Shown here in pieces: positions 39,736 to 48,041 of a stretch of DNA of 64,000 nucleotides. Positions within the stretch are counted from its first letter, which is position 1, and every line of letters begins with the position of its first letter. The DNA comes from CAWCDJ01 sp963796485 (GTDB lineage: Bacteria; Acidobacteriota; Terriglobia; Bryobacterales; Bryobacteraceae), in the NCBI GenBank assembly GCA_963796485.1, contig CAWCLV010000004.1, forward strand, positions 1,054,001 to 1,118,000, in the 5' to 3' direction. The notes below the pieces were generated by a model. It had not been told where the DNA came from. It saw only the letters and a list, made by a program, of their open reading frames with translations, and did not search any database. The translations under genes and the position numbers were made by a program.

Positions 39736-40710
39736 TTACCAGCCCACGTACTGCACCTCTTCTTCCAGTTCGATCCCGAAACGGTCGCGCACGCGCCGCT
39801 TGAGGTCCTCGATCATCCAGCGAAGGTCGGCGGCCGTGCCCGCGCCGACGTTGTAAATCAGGTTGGCGTGGTAGTCGGCGACGTGGATGTCGCCGCGGCG
39901 CAGCCCTTTGGCCCCCGCCTGCTCCAGAAACCACGCGGCCGGAACCTTGCCCTCACGCACCGAGGAAGCCGGCACCTGCGTGGCAACGGTCTGCGGAAGA
40001 TCCTTCCATAGCAGGTTCTTGAAAATGCTGCCGGCGCACTTCATGGTCACCGGGAACTTCGCGTTCCGCACCTTCAGGATGTCGTCCGCCGTCTTCCGCA
40101 ATTCGGCGGCGTCGGCCGGCTCGAAAGCAAGTTCAGTGGAAAAGACGATCCACTCTTTGCATCGTTTGAAAATGCTCTCGCGATAGTGGAACTCGCAAGC
40201 CGCCTTGTCGAAGACGCGCACCTCGCGGCCATCGTAGAACCGGACACTCGCCACGCGGTCGGAAATGGAATGCCCGTATGCTCCGGCGTTGCCGTAGATC
40301 GCCGCGCCGACCGAACCGGGGATGCCCGCGAGCGTTTCCAGGCCCTGCAAGCCGCGTTTGATGGCGAAATCCACCAAGTCCTGCAACACCGCCCCGGCAT
40401 CCGCCACGACGCAGTTTCCGTGAGCCGTCAGGCTCTCCGCGCGGTAGCGCAGGACGATTCCGCGGAACCCGCCGTCCGCAACGATCAGGTTGGTGCCGCC
40501 GCCGATCACCATCACGGGGAGGCCGCTCGAGCGGGCGGATTCGAGCGCTGCCACGAAGGCATCGACGGACGTCGTCTCGGCATAGAGATCGGCAGGGCCG
40601 CCGATCCCGAACCGCGTATAGAGGGCGAGCGGCGTATCTCTCGAAACGGTTAAATTGGGAATTCGGGCGAGATGGGTCTGCACCTCTTCCGTGGTCGGCA
40701 TCATCTCCAA
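39736..40710 (-). CDS. murB: UDP-N-acetylenolpyruvoylglucosamine reductase
   Basis: A 324-residue FAD enzyme that reduces the MurA product to UDP-MurNAc with NADPH. The FAD part has LALYTRFGIGGPADLYAET, MVIGGGTNLIVADGGF and LAGIPGSVGAAIYGNAGAYG. The active-site Ser is in KCAGSIFKNLLW (usually GSIFKNP) and the catalytic Glu region is HANLIYN with AAWFLEQAGAKGLR, the compact MurB type. The annotated start is TTG; ATG codons six and nine bases further in are as likely. It is not beside other mur genes but heads an operon with ankyrin, kinase and regulator genes. Confidence 0.94.
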   Translation of the reverse strand: MEMMPTTEEVQTHLARIPNLTVSRDTPLALYTRFGIGGPADLYAETTSVDAFVAALESARSSGLPVMVIGGGTNLIVADGGFRGIVLRYRAESLTAHGNCVVADAGAVLQDLVDFAIKRGLQGLETLAGIPGSVGAAIYGNAGAYGHSISDRVASVRFYDGREVRVFDKAACEFHYRESIFKRCKEWIVFSTELAFEPADAAELRKTADDILKVRNAKFPVTMKCAGSIFKNLLWKDLPQTVATQVPASSVREGKVPAAWFLEQAGAKGLRRGDIHVADYHANLIYNVGAGTAADLRWMIEDLKRRVRDRFGIELEEEVQYVGW

Positions 40711-40728
40711 TTATAAAGTGAGGCGAAC

Positions 40729-41445
40729 ATGAGCACCGTATTTCCGGGTTTCCCGGCGGAGGCGATGAGTTTTTTCCGTGGCTTGGCCCGCCACAACAAC
40801 CGTGAGTGGTTCCTGCCGCGCAAGCCGGTCTTCGAAGAGCACGTCAAGCTGCCGATGCATCGCCTGGTGGAAGCGGTGAACACCTCGATGAAGTCCTTCG
40901 CGCCGGATTACATGACGGAACCGTCGCGAGCGGTATACCGGTTCTACCGCGACACCCGGTTCAGCAAGGATAAAACGCCGTACAAGGACCACATTGCGGC
41001 CAGTTTCAACCACCGCGCACTCGCCGGGAAAGGCGCGGCCGGGTATTACTTTGCGGTGTCGCACAAGGATTTTGCCGTGGGCGGCGGCGTGTACATGACA
41101 CTGCCCGAAACCCTGCTTGCCATCCGGCAGCACCTGGCGGAAAATCACCGCGAGTTCCGCCGCATTATCCAGGGGCGCACCCTGCGGCAGTTGTTGGGTG
41201 AAATACAGGGCGAGCAGCTTTCGCGCGTTCCTAAAGGCTTCTGCGCCGATCATCCGGCGGCAGATCTGTTGCGATACAAGCAGTTCCTGTTTTACATCGA
41301 ACTGCCCGCCGAAATCGCCACCACTCCGGAGGTCCATCGCGAGATCGTGAAGCGCTTCCGGGCGATGGCGCCGTTCCTGGAATTCCTGAACGGCGCACTG
41401 CCACGAGAACGCCGGAAAATCGATCCGCGCGATCTGCTGCTGTGA
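40729..41445 (+). CDS. DUF2461 family protein
   Basis: A 238-residue protein of the conserved DUF2461 (TIGR02453) family. The family pattern is clear: FPAEAMSFFRGLARHNNREWF at the start, then RAVYRFYRDTRFSKDKTPYK and AAGYYFAVSHKDFAVGGGVY with MTLPETLLAIRQHL. The biochemical role of the family is unknown. It is probably cytoplasmic. It diverges from murB, with only 18 bp between the starts, so the two must share promoter DNA. Confidence 0.88.
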   Translation: MSTVFPGFPAEAMSFFRGLARHNNREWFLPRKPVFEEHVKLPMHRLVEAVNTSMKSFAPDYMTEPSRAVYRFYRDTRFSKDKTPYKDHIAASFNHRALAGKGAAGYYFAVSHKDFAVGGGVYMTLPETLLAIRQHLAENHREFRRIIQGRTLRQLLGEIQGEQLSRVPKGFCADHPAADLLRYKQFLFYIELPAEIATTPEVHREIVKRFRAMAPFLEFLNGALPRERRKIDPRDLLL

Positions 41446-41478
41446 GCAGATGGGAATCCGCCAGGGAATAGATCTCTA

Positions 41479-41683
41479 ACTGCAGAGACGCGGGGGCGCG
41501 GAGGCGAACGCGGAGGAAACAGAAGACGAGAAGAATCTTCGTCCTTCTCCGCGGTATTCTCCGCACCTCAGCGTCTCTGCGGTGAAATCCGAGTTGCATG
41601 GGAAAACGCCCGCTCCGGCGCAGCCGGAGCGCGACGGGAATGGGGCCAACCGCGGAGACGGGGGCCCCCGTGTCTCCGCGGTT
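41479..41683. repeat. Cluster of three palindromes between convergent genes
   Basis: In the 273-bp gap, 41482-41491 (GCAGAGACGC) pairs with 41571-41580, framing a roughly 100-bp imperfect hairpin. A perfect 9-bp hairpin (CGCTCCGGC, 3-base loop) lies at 41611-41631. A third (AACCGCGGAGAC plus GGGGG) at 41648-41683 pairs with only two bulged bases and is followed by AATTAAAA. The first belongs to a type of GCAGAGACGCGGAG repeat seen in many high-GC genomes. The last could act as a terminator for the convergent genes. Confidence 0.65.
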
Positions 41684-41718
41684 AATTAAAAGCGTAAAGA
41701 ACTATTGCCGGCCGCGGC

Positions 41719-43059
41719 TTAAGACGAAGGTGTCTTTTTTCGCGGACGCGAAACCCGCTTCTTTGCGCCTTCGGGCGCAGTCTTTCGCGGCGCGCGCGGA
41801 CGGCGCTGCGGTTTCGGCGGCTTCTCGGGGATCGGGATTTCACCCGTGGCCGTCGGCTGACCCGGTACCAGCGGCTGCGGCTCGTCTTCCTCTTCTTCGA
41901 CCGCCGCCTGAGGCTCAGGTTCGGGCGGAGGGGCGGGCGGGTGGAACTCGGAGCCGAGGAACACGATCAAACCGCGTTCTTCGTCGGCGTGAATCCGAAC
42001 CAGACCCTTGTCCTGCGCAAAGTTGAGAAGTTCGCTGAATGCCTGGAACCCGTACTGCGGCCAGTCCAGCTTCGGCTGTTCCTGGCGGACCCATTCGGCG
42101 AGTTCTTCCGCCTGCGCGCCGTTATCGACCTCCAGCCGGTGGGTTTCGAGCACGTCGCGCAGCAGCGGAATCGCCTCTTCCGGCTTGGCCCCGGGTTTCT
42201 CCGCCGCCGCGCCGCCCCTCAGCCGGATCATATAGCGGCCCTCGCCGCCGGTGACTTCCACGTAATCGGCCTTTTGCAGCCGCTCCACGAAATCGGTGAA
42301 CGAGCTGGCACCGTAGGCCTTCTCGTTGAATGTGGAATCCAGTTGCAGCATGGTCGATTTCAGCAACCCCAGCTGGGGTCGCACTTCGCGGCGCTCCAGC
42401 ACGCCCAGCGCGCGCTCCACCAGAGGCATCGAATGCGCCAGATCGAGCGCGGCGCGTCTCTGCTGTTGAGGCCGCTGCTGCTGCTGCTGCTGGGGCTGGT
42501 GCCCTTGCTGCGGAGGCCGATCCTGCTGGGGAGACCGCTCCTGCTGCCGCTCTTCCCGCGGCGGCTGCTGCTGATGGCCGGACCGCGGCCGTTCGTCGAT
42601 CATCGATTCGTACGCGATGAACTCGTGGCAGTTCCGCTGCAGAATCGTGCTGGTGAAGGCCTTGCCTCCCACCACGAAAATCCGCTTGTCGTACTGCTTC
42701 AGCTTGTTGACCAGCGCGATGAAATCGCTGTCGCCGCTGACAATCGCGAACGCGTTGATGTGATCGTGGGTGAAGGCCATTTCCAGCGCATCGAGCGCCA
42801 GGTTGATGTCCGCCCCATTCTTGTCGCCCCGCGGCGACGGATCGCGCTGCACCATCTGCACCGCGTGTTCGGAAAGGGCACGAGTCGCCGATTCCTGTCT
42901 GCCCCAATTCGCGTAAGCGAACTTGGTGACGATCTCGCCGCGTTCTTTGAGTGAGTCCAGCACTGCTGCCACGTCGAATTCGCGGTGCAGGGTGGACTTG
43001 ACGCCGATTTCGATATTGTCAAAATCGATAAACACGGCGATCTTCAATTTCTGTTCCAT
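41719..43059 (-). CDS. NYN-domain (LabA-like) protein with OST-HTH domain and basic tail
   Basis: A 446-residue protein. Residues 5-150 form a PIN-like NYN nuclease domain: VFIDFDN (Asp12, Asp14), GADINLALDALEMA and AIVSGDSDFIALV provide the acidic site. A Gln-rich linker (about 165-205) follows. Then come two winged-helix segments of the OST-HTH/LOTUS type (about 215-280 and 290-350), and a Pro/Glu region. The basic tail KPPKPQRRPRAPRKTAPEGA could bind RNA. Probably an RNA-directed nuclease. It stands alone. Confidence 0.88.
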   Translation of the reverse strand: MEQKLKIAVFIDFDNIEIGVKSTLHREFDVAAVLDSLKERGEIVTKFAYANWGRQESATRALSEHAVQMVQRDPSPRGDKNGADINLALDALEMAFTHDHINAFAIVSGDSDFIALVNKLKQYDKRIFVVGGKAFTSTILQRNCHEFIAYESMIDERPRSGHQQQPPREERQQERSPQQDRPPQQGHQPQQQQQQRPQQQRRAALDLAHSMPLVERALGVLERREVRPQLGLLKSTMLQLDSTFNEKAYGASSFTDFVERLQKADYVEVTGGEGRYMIRLRGGAAAEKPGAKPEEAIPLLRDVLETHRLEVDNGAQAEELAEWVRQEQPKLDWPQYGFQAFSELLNFAQDKGLVRIHADEERGLIVFLGSEFHPPAPPPEPEPQAAVEEEEDEPQPLVPGQPTATGEIPIPEKPPKPQRRPRAPRKTAPEGAKKRVSRPRKKTPSS

Positions 43060-43196
43060 TCGGTAGTTCCTTTGTTCCCGGGCAATCGGGGTGAGTCGGA
43101 CGAACCGTCCGCCGCGCCTGGAAGGCCTGGGCCTGCCGCCGGGCTAAGCGCCCGCGGCTTCACTCATGCGTAGTGTAGCGTAATTTCGACCCTGTT

Positions 43197-43283
43197 CACA
43201 GAGCCTTGGCCCGCTCCCTGATGGTCGCGGCTCTGTGACGCCGCAACAATTGGAACATAGCCGCGGCCATCGGGGAGCGGGCC
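43197..43283. repeat. Dispersed palindrome, complete intergenic copy
   Basis: Arms 43208-43231 and 43260-43283 are inverted 24-bp repeats with two mismatches. In addition CACAGAGCC (43197-43205) pairs with GGCTCTGTG (43229-43237), so two alternative foldings exist. The arm carries the same GCCCGCTCCCTnAnGGTCGC core as the copies in the sortase gene and at 54114. It lies in the 233-bp gap before tyrA's end. Confidence 0.8.
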
Positions 43284-43292
43284 GTCCTTTAT

Positions 43293-44132
43293 TCAATCCT
43301 GCCGCGAACGCCGCAGCGTTTCGGCCAGCCGCGCGCCGCGTTCGAATTCCTCCTGCAATTGGCGCGTCCGCAGGTTTTCCCGGATGTGCTCCAGTTCCTG
43401 AATATATGCCGCGAGGGCGCGCTCGATGGCTTCCGAATTGGTGGCCAGGATGTCCCGCCACAGGTCGTACGAACTCAGCGCCAGGCGGGTCATATCCATC
43501 AGGCCCGAACCGGAGACTTCGGTGCCGCGGGTATTCGCCAGCGTGGCCGCCAGGGCCGTCGATGCCAGTTGGGGAAGGTGCGAAGTCATCGCCACCAGGC
43601 GATCGTGCTCGGCCGCGTCCAGCACCACCTCGCGCGCGCCGATGCGTTCCAGCCAGTCCGCGAAATCCGTGGCGGCATCGGTATCGAGTTCCGAAGATTC
43701 ATCCGGGGTCAACACCCAGGGTCGCCCCTGAAACAGGCCGGCCTCGGCCGCCTGCGGCCCGCGCGTCTCTTTCCCCGCCATGGGGTGGCCGCCCAGGAAC
43801 TGGCAGCGCGAGATCCACTGCCGCGCCGTGTCCACGATTTCGCACTTGGTGCTACCGGCATCCGTCACCAGCGCCCCGGGTTTGACGAAGGGATCCAGGT
43901 GGTGAATCGTATCGAGAATTCTGCCGATGGTTTGCGAGAGAAAAATCAGATCGGCGCCGGCTACCGCCTCGGCCAGGGGCGCTCCGCGGTCCACCGCGCC
44001 CGCTGCCAGGGCTCCCGACAGCGCGCGCTCCGAACTGACGCCCACGATCTCGCCGTCAAAGCCCGCGCTGCGCAGCGCAAGGCCGAAGGATGTGCCGATC
44101 AGGCCCGTTCCGACAATCGCAACCGTCTTCAT
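43293..44132 (-). CDS. tyrA: Prephenate/arogenate dehydrogenase
   Basis: A 279-residue NAD(P)-dependent enzyme that decarboxylates prephenate to 4-hydroxyphenylpyruvate for tyrosine. The Rossmann loop is VAIVGTGLIGTSFGLALR, and the conserved parts LVTDAGSTKCEIVDTA, FLGGHPMAGKETRGPQAA and HDRLVAMTSHLPQLASTAL are all present. No ACT or chorismate mutase domain is fused; the mutase is encoded separately three genes upstream. It is the last gene of the trp-aro-tyr operon, 1 bp after the DAHP synthase stop. Confidence 0.94.
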   Translation of the reverse strand: MKTVAIVGTGLIGTSFGLALRSAGFDGEIVGVSSERALSGALAAGAVDRGAPLAEAVAGADLIFLSQTIGRILDTIHHLDPFVKPGALVTDAGSTKCEIVDTARQWISRCQFLGGHPMAGKETRGPQAAEAGLFQGRPWVLTPDESSELDTDAATDFADWLERIGAREVVLDAAEHDRLVAMTSHLPQLASTALAATLANTRGTEVSGSGLMDMTRLALSSYDLWRDILATNSEAIERALAAYIQELEHIRENLRTRQLQEEFERGARLAETLRRSRQD

Positions 44133-44133
44133 T

Positions 44134-45147
44134 TCAAACCGTCCGGCCCACCGCCGGCGCGATGATCCGCAACTGGCGCATCAACTCTTCGAACTGCTCG
44201 GGCTTCAGGGATTGGGCGCCCTCGCTCAGCGCATGGTCCGGGTCCGGGTGCACTTCCACCAGCAGCCCATCGCCGCCCGCCGCGACCGCCGCGCGGGCCA
44301 TAGGCGCCACTTTATCCCTCCGCCCGGTGCCGTGCGACGGGTCGGCCACCATCGGCAGGTGAGAAAGCTTTTTGACCACGGGGATCGCCGAAATATCCAT
44401 GGTGTTCTGCGTGTATGTTTCGAACGTCCGGATGCCGCGCTCGCACAGGATCACCTCGTAGTTGCCGCCCGCTAGAATGTACTCGGCCGAAAGCAGCAGC
44501 TCTTCGATGGTGGCGGAGACGCCGCGCTTCAGCAGCACCGGCTTGCGGAGCTTGCCGAGTTCCCGCAGCAGGTTGAAATTCTGCATGTTGCGCGCCCCCA
44601 CCTGGAGGATATCGGCATATTGATCGACCAGCGGTATCTGCGTGCTATCCATGACCTCGCTGACCACCGGCAGCCCGCGCCGGTCGGCGGCCTCGCGCAG
44701 CAGCCGCAGCCCTTCCTCGCCGAGGCCGTGAAATCCGTAGGGCGAGTTGCGCGGCTGGAACGCGCCGCCGCGGATCATCGCCGCGCCGGCAGAAGCAACG
44801 ATATCGGCCGAGCGCTCGATCTGCTCGCGGCTCTCGACGCTCGACGGGCCGGCGATTACGACCACCCGCTCGCCGCCGATTTCCACCCCGCCCACCCGGA
44901 TGCGGGTTCCTTCCGGCCGGAAGCCGCGGCTTGCCAACTTGTAGGGCGAGATGATGCGGTGCGCTTCCTTCACGCCCTCCATCACCTCGAAGATGCCGAG
45001 GTCGAAATCGTCCGAGCCGCCCACGCCGCCCAGCAGCGTGTGGACTACGCCGGTCGAGCGGTGCACGTCGAAACCCAGATCCGTCAGGCGGTCGATCACC
45101 GCCTGAATCTGCGGTTCGGTCGCCCCCTGCTGCATGACCACTAGCAT
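44134..45147 (-). CDS. aroF: 3-deoxy-7-phosphoheptulonate synthase, type I-beta with N-terminal regulatory domain
   Basis: A 337-residue DAHP synthase joining PEP and erythrose-4-phosphate, the entry to the shikimate pathway. Residues 1-70 are a ferredoxin-like domain (MLVVMQQGATEPQIQAVIDR) known in this type to give feedback control by aromatic amino acids. The barrel has VIAGPSSVESREQ, GGAFQPRNSPYGF, PVLLKRGVSATIEE, CERGIRTFE and DPSHGTGRRDKV. Its ATG lies inside the end of the chorismate mutase gene, a 7-bp overlap, so the two may form a complex, as in other bacteria. Confidence 0.95.
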   Translation of the reverse strand: MLVVMQQGATEPQIQAVIDRLTDLGFDVHRSTGVVHTLLGGVGGSDDFDLGIFEVMEGVKEAHRIISPYKLASRGFRPEGTRIRVGGVEIGGERVVVIAGPSSVESREQIERSADIVASAGAAMIRGGAFQPRNSPYGFHGLGEEGLRLLREAADRRGLPVVSEVMDSTQIPLVDQYADILQVGARNMQNFNLLRELGKLRKPVLLKRGVSATIEELLLSAEYILAGGNYEVILCERGIRTFETYTQNTMDISAIPVVKKLSHLPMVADPSHGTGRRDKVAPMARAAVAAGGDGLLVEVHPDPDHALSEGAQSLKPEQFEELMRQLRIIAPAVGRTV

Positions 45148-45449
45148 TTCTTCTCTCCGTCCGCCACCATCCGCAGGCGCTGAATCTTCCGCATCTCGTC
45201 GATAATGCGCTCGAAAATCGCACGCACCGCTTCCGGGCTCAGCGGCCCGTGATTGCTCCCGGTGATATTGGCGAACACCTGGTCTTCGCGCTTCGGCTCG
45301 TAAATCGGCAACTGGGCCAGCCGTTTCACGCGGCCGATTTCCTCCACCACGCGCGTGCGCTCGTTGAGCAGTTCCACGATGCGGCGGTCCACGTCGTCGA
45401 TCTGCACCCGGAATTCATCCAAATTTCGGCGGGCGTCTTCCTGGTTCAT
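45141..45449 (-). CDS. Chorismate mutase, AroQ type
   Basis: A 102-residue helical enzyme converting chorismate to prephenate. The AroQ pattern is complete: FRVQIDDVDRRIVELLNERT with the active-site Arg, EEIGRVKRLAQLPIYEPKRE with Lys and the second Arg, and IFERIIDEMRKIQ with the final Glu. It is unfused, so it may need the neighbouring DAHP synthase or TyrA to be fully active. Its start overlaps the trpA stop (ATGA). Confidence 0.92.
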   Translation of the reverse strand: MNQEDARRNLDEFRVQIDDVDRRIVELLNERTRVVEEIGRVKRLAQLPIYEPKREDQVFANITGSNHGPLSPEAVRAIFERIIDEMRKIQRLRMVADGEKKC

Positions 45450-46249
45450 GCGTCCGCTCCGAACCCGCCCTTCAAGAGTCGGGTGAACGATTCCAGCTCG
45501 CTTTCGAGCGCCGGATTATCGCGGTTCCGTTCGATCAGCCGGACAAACGCGCTGCCCACGACGACCGCTTCCACATCTTTGCCCAATGCGGCGACCTGCT
45601 CCGGTTTCGAGATGCCGAACCCGACCGCCAGAGGCAGGTTGGTAACGGCCCGCGCGGCGCGGATGAGCGGCAGCGCCTGGTTGGAGAGCGACGCGCGTTC
45701 GCCCGTGACACCGGTCCGCGAAACCAGGTAGACGAATCCCGAAGAATATTCCGCCACCAGCCTCAGCCGTCGCTCGGTGCTGGTGGGAGCGGCCAGAAAA
45801 ACGGTATCGAGGCCGTGGCGATGCATGGCGTCCACGTATTCCCGCGCCTCTTCCACCGAGGCATCGGTCAGCAGGCAGCCATCGATTCCCGCCGCTGCCG
45901 CGTCTTCCGCCAGGCGCTCGAGGCCGTACCGCATCACCGGGTTCAGATACGTGAACAGCAGGACCGGCACTTCCGAGCGCTCACGAACCCGCCGCGCGAT
46001 CCCGAGCACCTTGGCCAGCGTGGTTCCGGCTTTGAGCGCGCGCTCGCCGGCCTGCTGGATCACGGGGCCATCGGCGATCGGGTCCGAAAACGGCACGCCC
46101 AATTCGATGAGATCCGCGCCGCCGCGCACCATGGCATGGACCAGCGCCGGGGTGCGGTCGGGCGATGGATCGCCCGCCGTGAGGTAAGCGATCAGGCCCT
46201 TGCGGCCCTCCCGCTTCAGGCATTCGAACATGCGGCCGATGCGGGTCAT
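45446..46249 (-). CDS. trpA: Tryptophan synthase alpha chain
   Basis: A 267-residue TIM barrel that splits indole-3-glycerol phosphate into indole and glyceraldehyde-3-phosphate. The catalytic Glu is in DLIELGVPFSDPIADGPVIQ, and the catalytic Asp in GIDGCLLTDASVEEA (usually GVLVVDLPPEE, here altered). FLAAPTSTERRLRLVAEYSS and SRTGVTGERASL follow. The second motif deviates from the usual DLP, but the rest is complete. It overlaps trpB and the chorismate mutase gene by ATGA. Confidence 0.94.
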   Translation of the reverse strand: MTRIGRMFECLKREGRKGLIAYLTAGDPSPDRTPALVHAMVRGGADLIELGVPFSDPIADGPVIQQAGERALKAGTTLAKVLGIARRVRERSEVPVLLFTYLNPVMRYGLERLAEDAAAAGIDGCLLTDASVEEAREYVDAMHRHGLDTVFLAAPTSTERRLRLVAEYSSGFVYLVSRTGVTGERASLSNQALPLIRAARAVTNLPLAVGFGISKPEQVAALGKDVEAVVVGSAFVRLIERNRDNPALESELESFTRLLKGGFGADA

Positions 46250-47442
46250 TGCTCTTCGAGCTCCGGGAAGTTTTCGCGGTAGATGTCGATATCCTTGTCG
46301 CCGCGTCCGGAGAGATTGACGATGAAGATCTTTCCGTTCTCGCCAGGCGCGCGGCGGACCGCTTCCGCCACCGCGTGGGCGGATTCGAGCGCCGGCAGGA
46401 TGCCTTCGGTGTGCGACAGCAGCCGCGCCGCCGCCAGTGCGTCCGAGTCCGACGCGGCGGTGTACTCCGCGCGCCGCCGGTCGTGCAGCCAGGCGTGCTC
46501 CGGCCCGATCATGGCGTAATCGAGCCCGGCGGAAACCGAATGTGTCAGCGCGATCTGCCCGTCGTCATCCTGCAGCACGTAGCTGTATGCCCCCTGCAGC
46601 ACGCCGGGAGCGCCGCCGCGGTATCGGGCCGCATGTTCGCCCAGGGCCGCGCCGCGGCCGCCCGCTTCGATTCCGACCAGCGCCACGGATGAATCGGGTA
46701 GAAATGCGTGAAAAATGCCGATCGCATTGCTGCCGCCGCCCACGCAGGCCAGTATCTGGTCCGGCAGGCGGCCTTCGGCTTCGAGGATCTGGCGCCGCGC
46801 TTCTTCCCCGATCACCTTATGGAAATCCCGCACCATCATGGGGTAGGGATGCGCGCCCAACGCCGAGCCCAGCAGGTAATGGGTGTTCCCGATGTTGGCG
46901 ACCCAGTCGCGCATGGCTTCGCTGATTGCGTCCTTCAGGGTCCGGCTGCCGTTGGTGACGCTCACCACCTTGGCGCCAAGCATGCGCATGCGGAAGACAT
47001 TCAGGCGCTGCCGCCGCATGTCCTCTTCGCCCATGTAGACCACGCATTCGAAGCCGAGCAGCGCGCAGACTGTAGCGGTGGCCACGCCGTGCTGACCTGC
47101 GCCGGTTTCCGCGATGATGCGCTGCTTGCCCATGCGCCGCGCGAGCAGCGCCTGCCCCAGGCAGTTGTTGATCTTGTGCGCGCCGGTGTGCAGCAGGTCT
47201 TCGCGCTTCAGCCAGATGCGCGCGCCGCCGAGGGATTCGGAAAGGCGCCTGGCAAAGTAGAGCGGAGTCGGCCTGCCCGCGTAGTTGTGCAGCAGGTCGG
47301 CGAGTTCCGCCTGGAAAGCCACGTCCTGCCGCGCCTCCAGATACGCCCGCTCCAACTCCTCGATGGGCGCCATCAGGACCTCCGGCACGTAGCGGCCGCC
47401 GTAGGGTCCGAAATGTCCGCCGCGATCCGGTTGGGCCGTCAT
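46246..47442 (-). CDS. trpB: Tryptophan synthase beta chain
   Basis: A 398-residue PLP enzyme joining indole and serine. FGPYGGRYVPEVLMAPIEEL opens the TrpB fold, the PLP Lys lies in LHTGAHKINNCLGQALLA, the indole-tunnel part is AETGAGQHGVATATVCALLG, and GGGSNAIGIFHAF binds the PLP phosphate. The ATG was chosen because it overlaps the trpF stop (ATGA) and gives the normal length; the frame stays open far upstream but without homology. Confidence 0.96.
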   Translation of the reverse strand: MTAQPDRGGHFGPYGGRYVPEVLMAPIEELERAYLEARQDVAFQAELADLLHNYAGRPTPLYFARRLSESLGGARIWLKREDLLHTGAHKINNCLGQALLARRMGKQRIIAETGAGQHGVATATVCALLGFECVVYMGEEDMRRQRLNVFRMRMLGAKVVSVTNGSRTLKDAISEAMRDWVANIGNTHYLLGSALGAHPYPMMVRDFHKVIGEEARRQILEAEGRLPDQILACVGGGSNAIGIFHAFLPDSSVALVGIEAGGRGAALGEHAARYRGGAPGVLQGAYSYVLQDDDGQIALTHSVSAGLDYAMIGPEHAWLHDRRRAEYTAASDSDALAAARLLSHTEGILPALESAHAVAEAVRRAPGENGKIFIVNLSGRGDKDIDIYRENFPELEEQ

Positions 47443-48041
47443 ATGCCGAGCGCCGCCTTCGCCGCCTGCAAAAACTCGTTCATTTTCCTGTGATCCTTTT
47501 TCCCCGGCGAGATCTCGATTCGCGAACAGGCATCCACACCCCAGGGGTGCGCCTGCGCCACCGCCATCGCGACGTTCGATGCATCCAGTCCGCCCGCCAG
47601 GACGATGCGCCACCGGGAGCCCGCCGCCAGGCGCCAGTCGAACGCCTTGCCGGCGCCGCCATATAACTCGCCTGCGGGTCCGTCGAGCACCAGGGCTTCC
47701 GCGGCGCCGCCGTCGAATTGCGCGAGGCTGAAGCCTGCCGAGACGCGCGCCGCCTTCCACACGGAAAGAGCCTCGGGAAAATCGGCCGCCCTCTCATCGC
47801 CGTGAAGTTGTACGACGTCGAGCGCCGCCGTTTTGGCGGAGTGCTCGATGGCCGCCCGCGCTTCGTTCACGAATACGCCGACGCGCCGCACCCCCGCTGC
47901 GCTGCGAATCGATGCGGCGGTTTCCGGGGCCACGTAGCGGGGGCTTTTCAGGTAGAAGTTGAATCCGATCGCCGTCGCGCCGCCGGCAATGGCTGCATCG
48001 GCGTCTTCCTGGCAGGTGATGCCGCAGATCTTGAGGATCAT
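47439..48041 (-). CDS. trpF: Phosphoribosylanthranilate isomerase
   Basis: A 200-residue TIM-barrel isomerase of tryptophan synthesis. The catalytic Cys is in LKICGITCQEDADAAI (Cys6), the catalytic Asp in LDGPAGELYGGAGKAFDW, and FNFYLKSPRYV, VQLHGDE and LAGGLDASNV are standard. The C-terminal ISPGKKDHRKMNEFL binds phosphate. It overlaps trpC and trpB by ATGA, so the order is trpC-trpF-trpB-trpA. Confidence 0.95.
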   Translation of the reverse strand: MILKICGITCQEDADAAIAGGATAIGFNFYLKSPRYVAPETAASIRSAAGVRRVGVFVNEARAAIEHSAKTAALDVVQLHGDERAADFPEALSVWKAARVSAGFSLAQFDGGAAEALVLDGPAGELYGGAGKAFDWRLAAGSRWRIVLAGGLDASNVAMAVAQAHPWGVDACSRIEISPGKKDHRKMNEFLQAAKAALGI

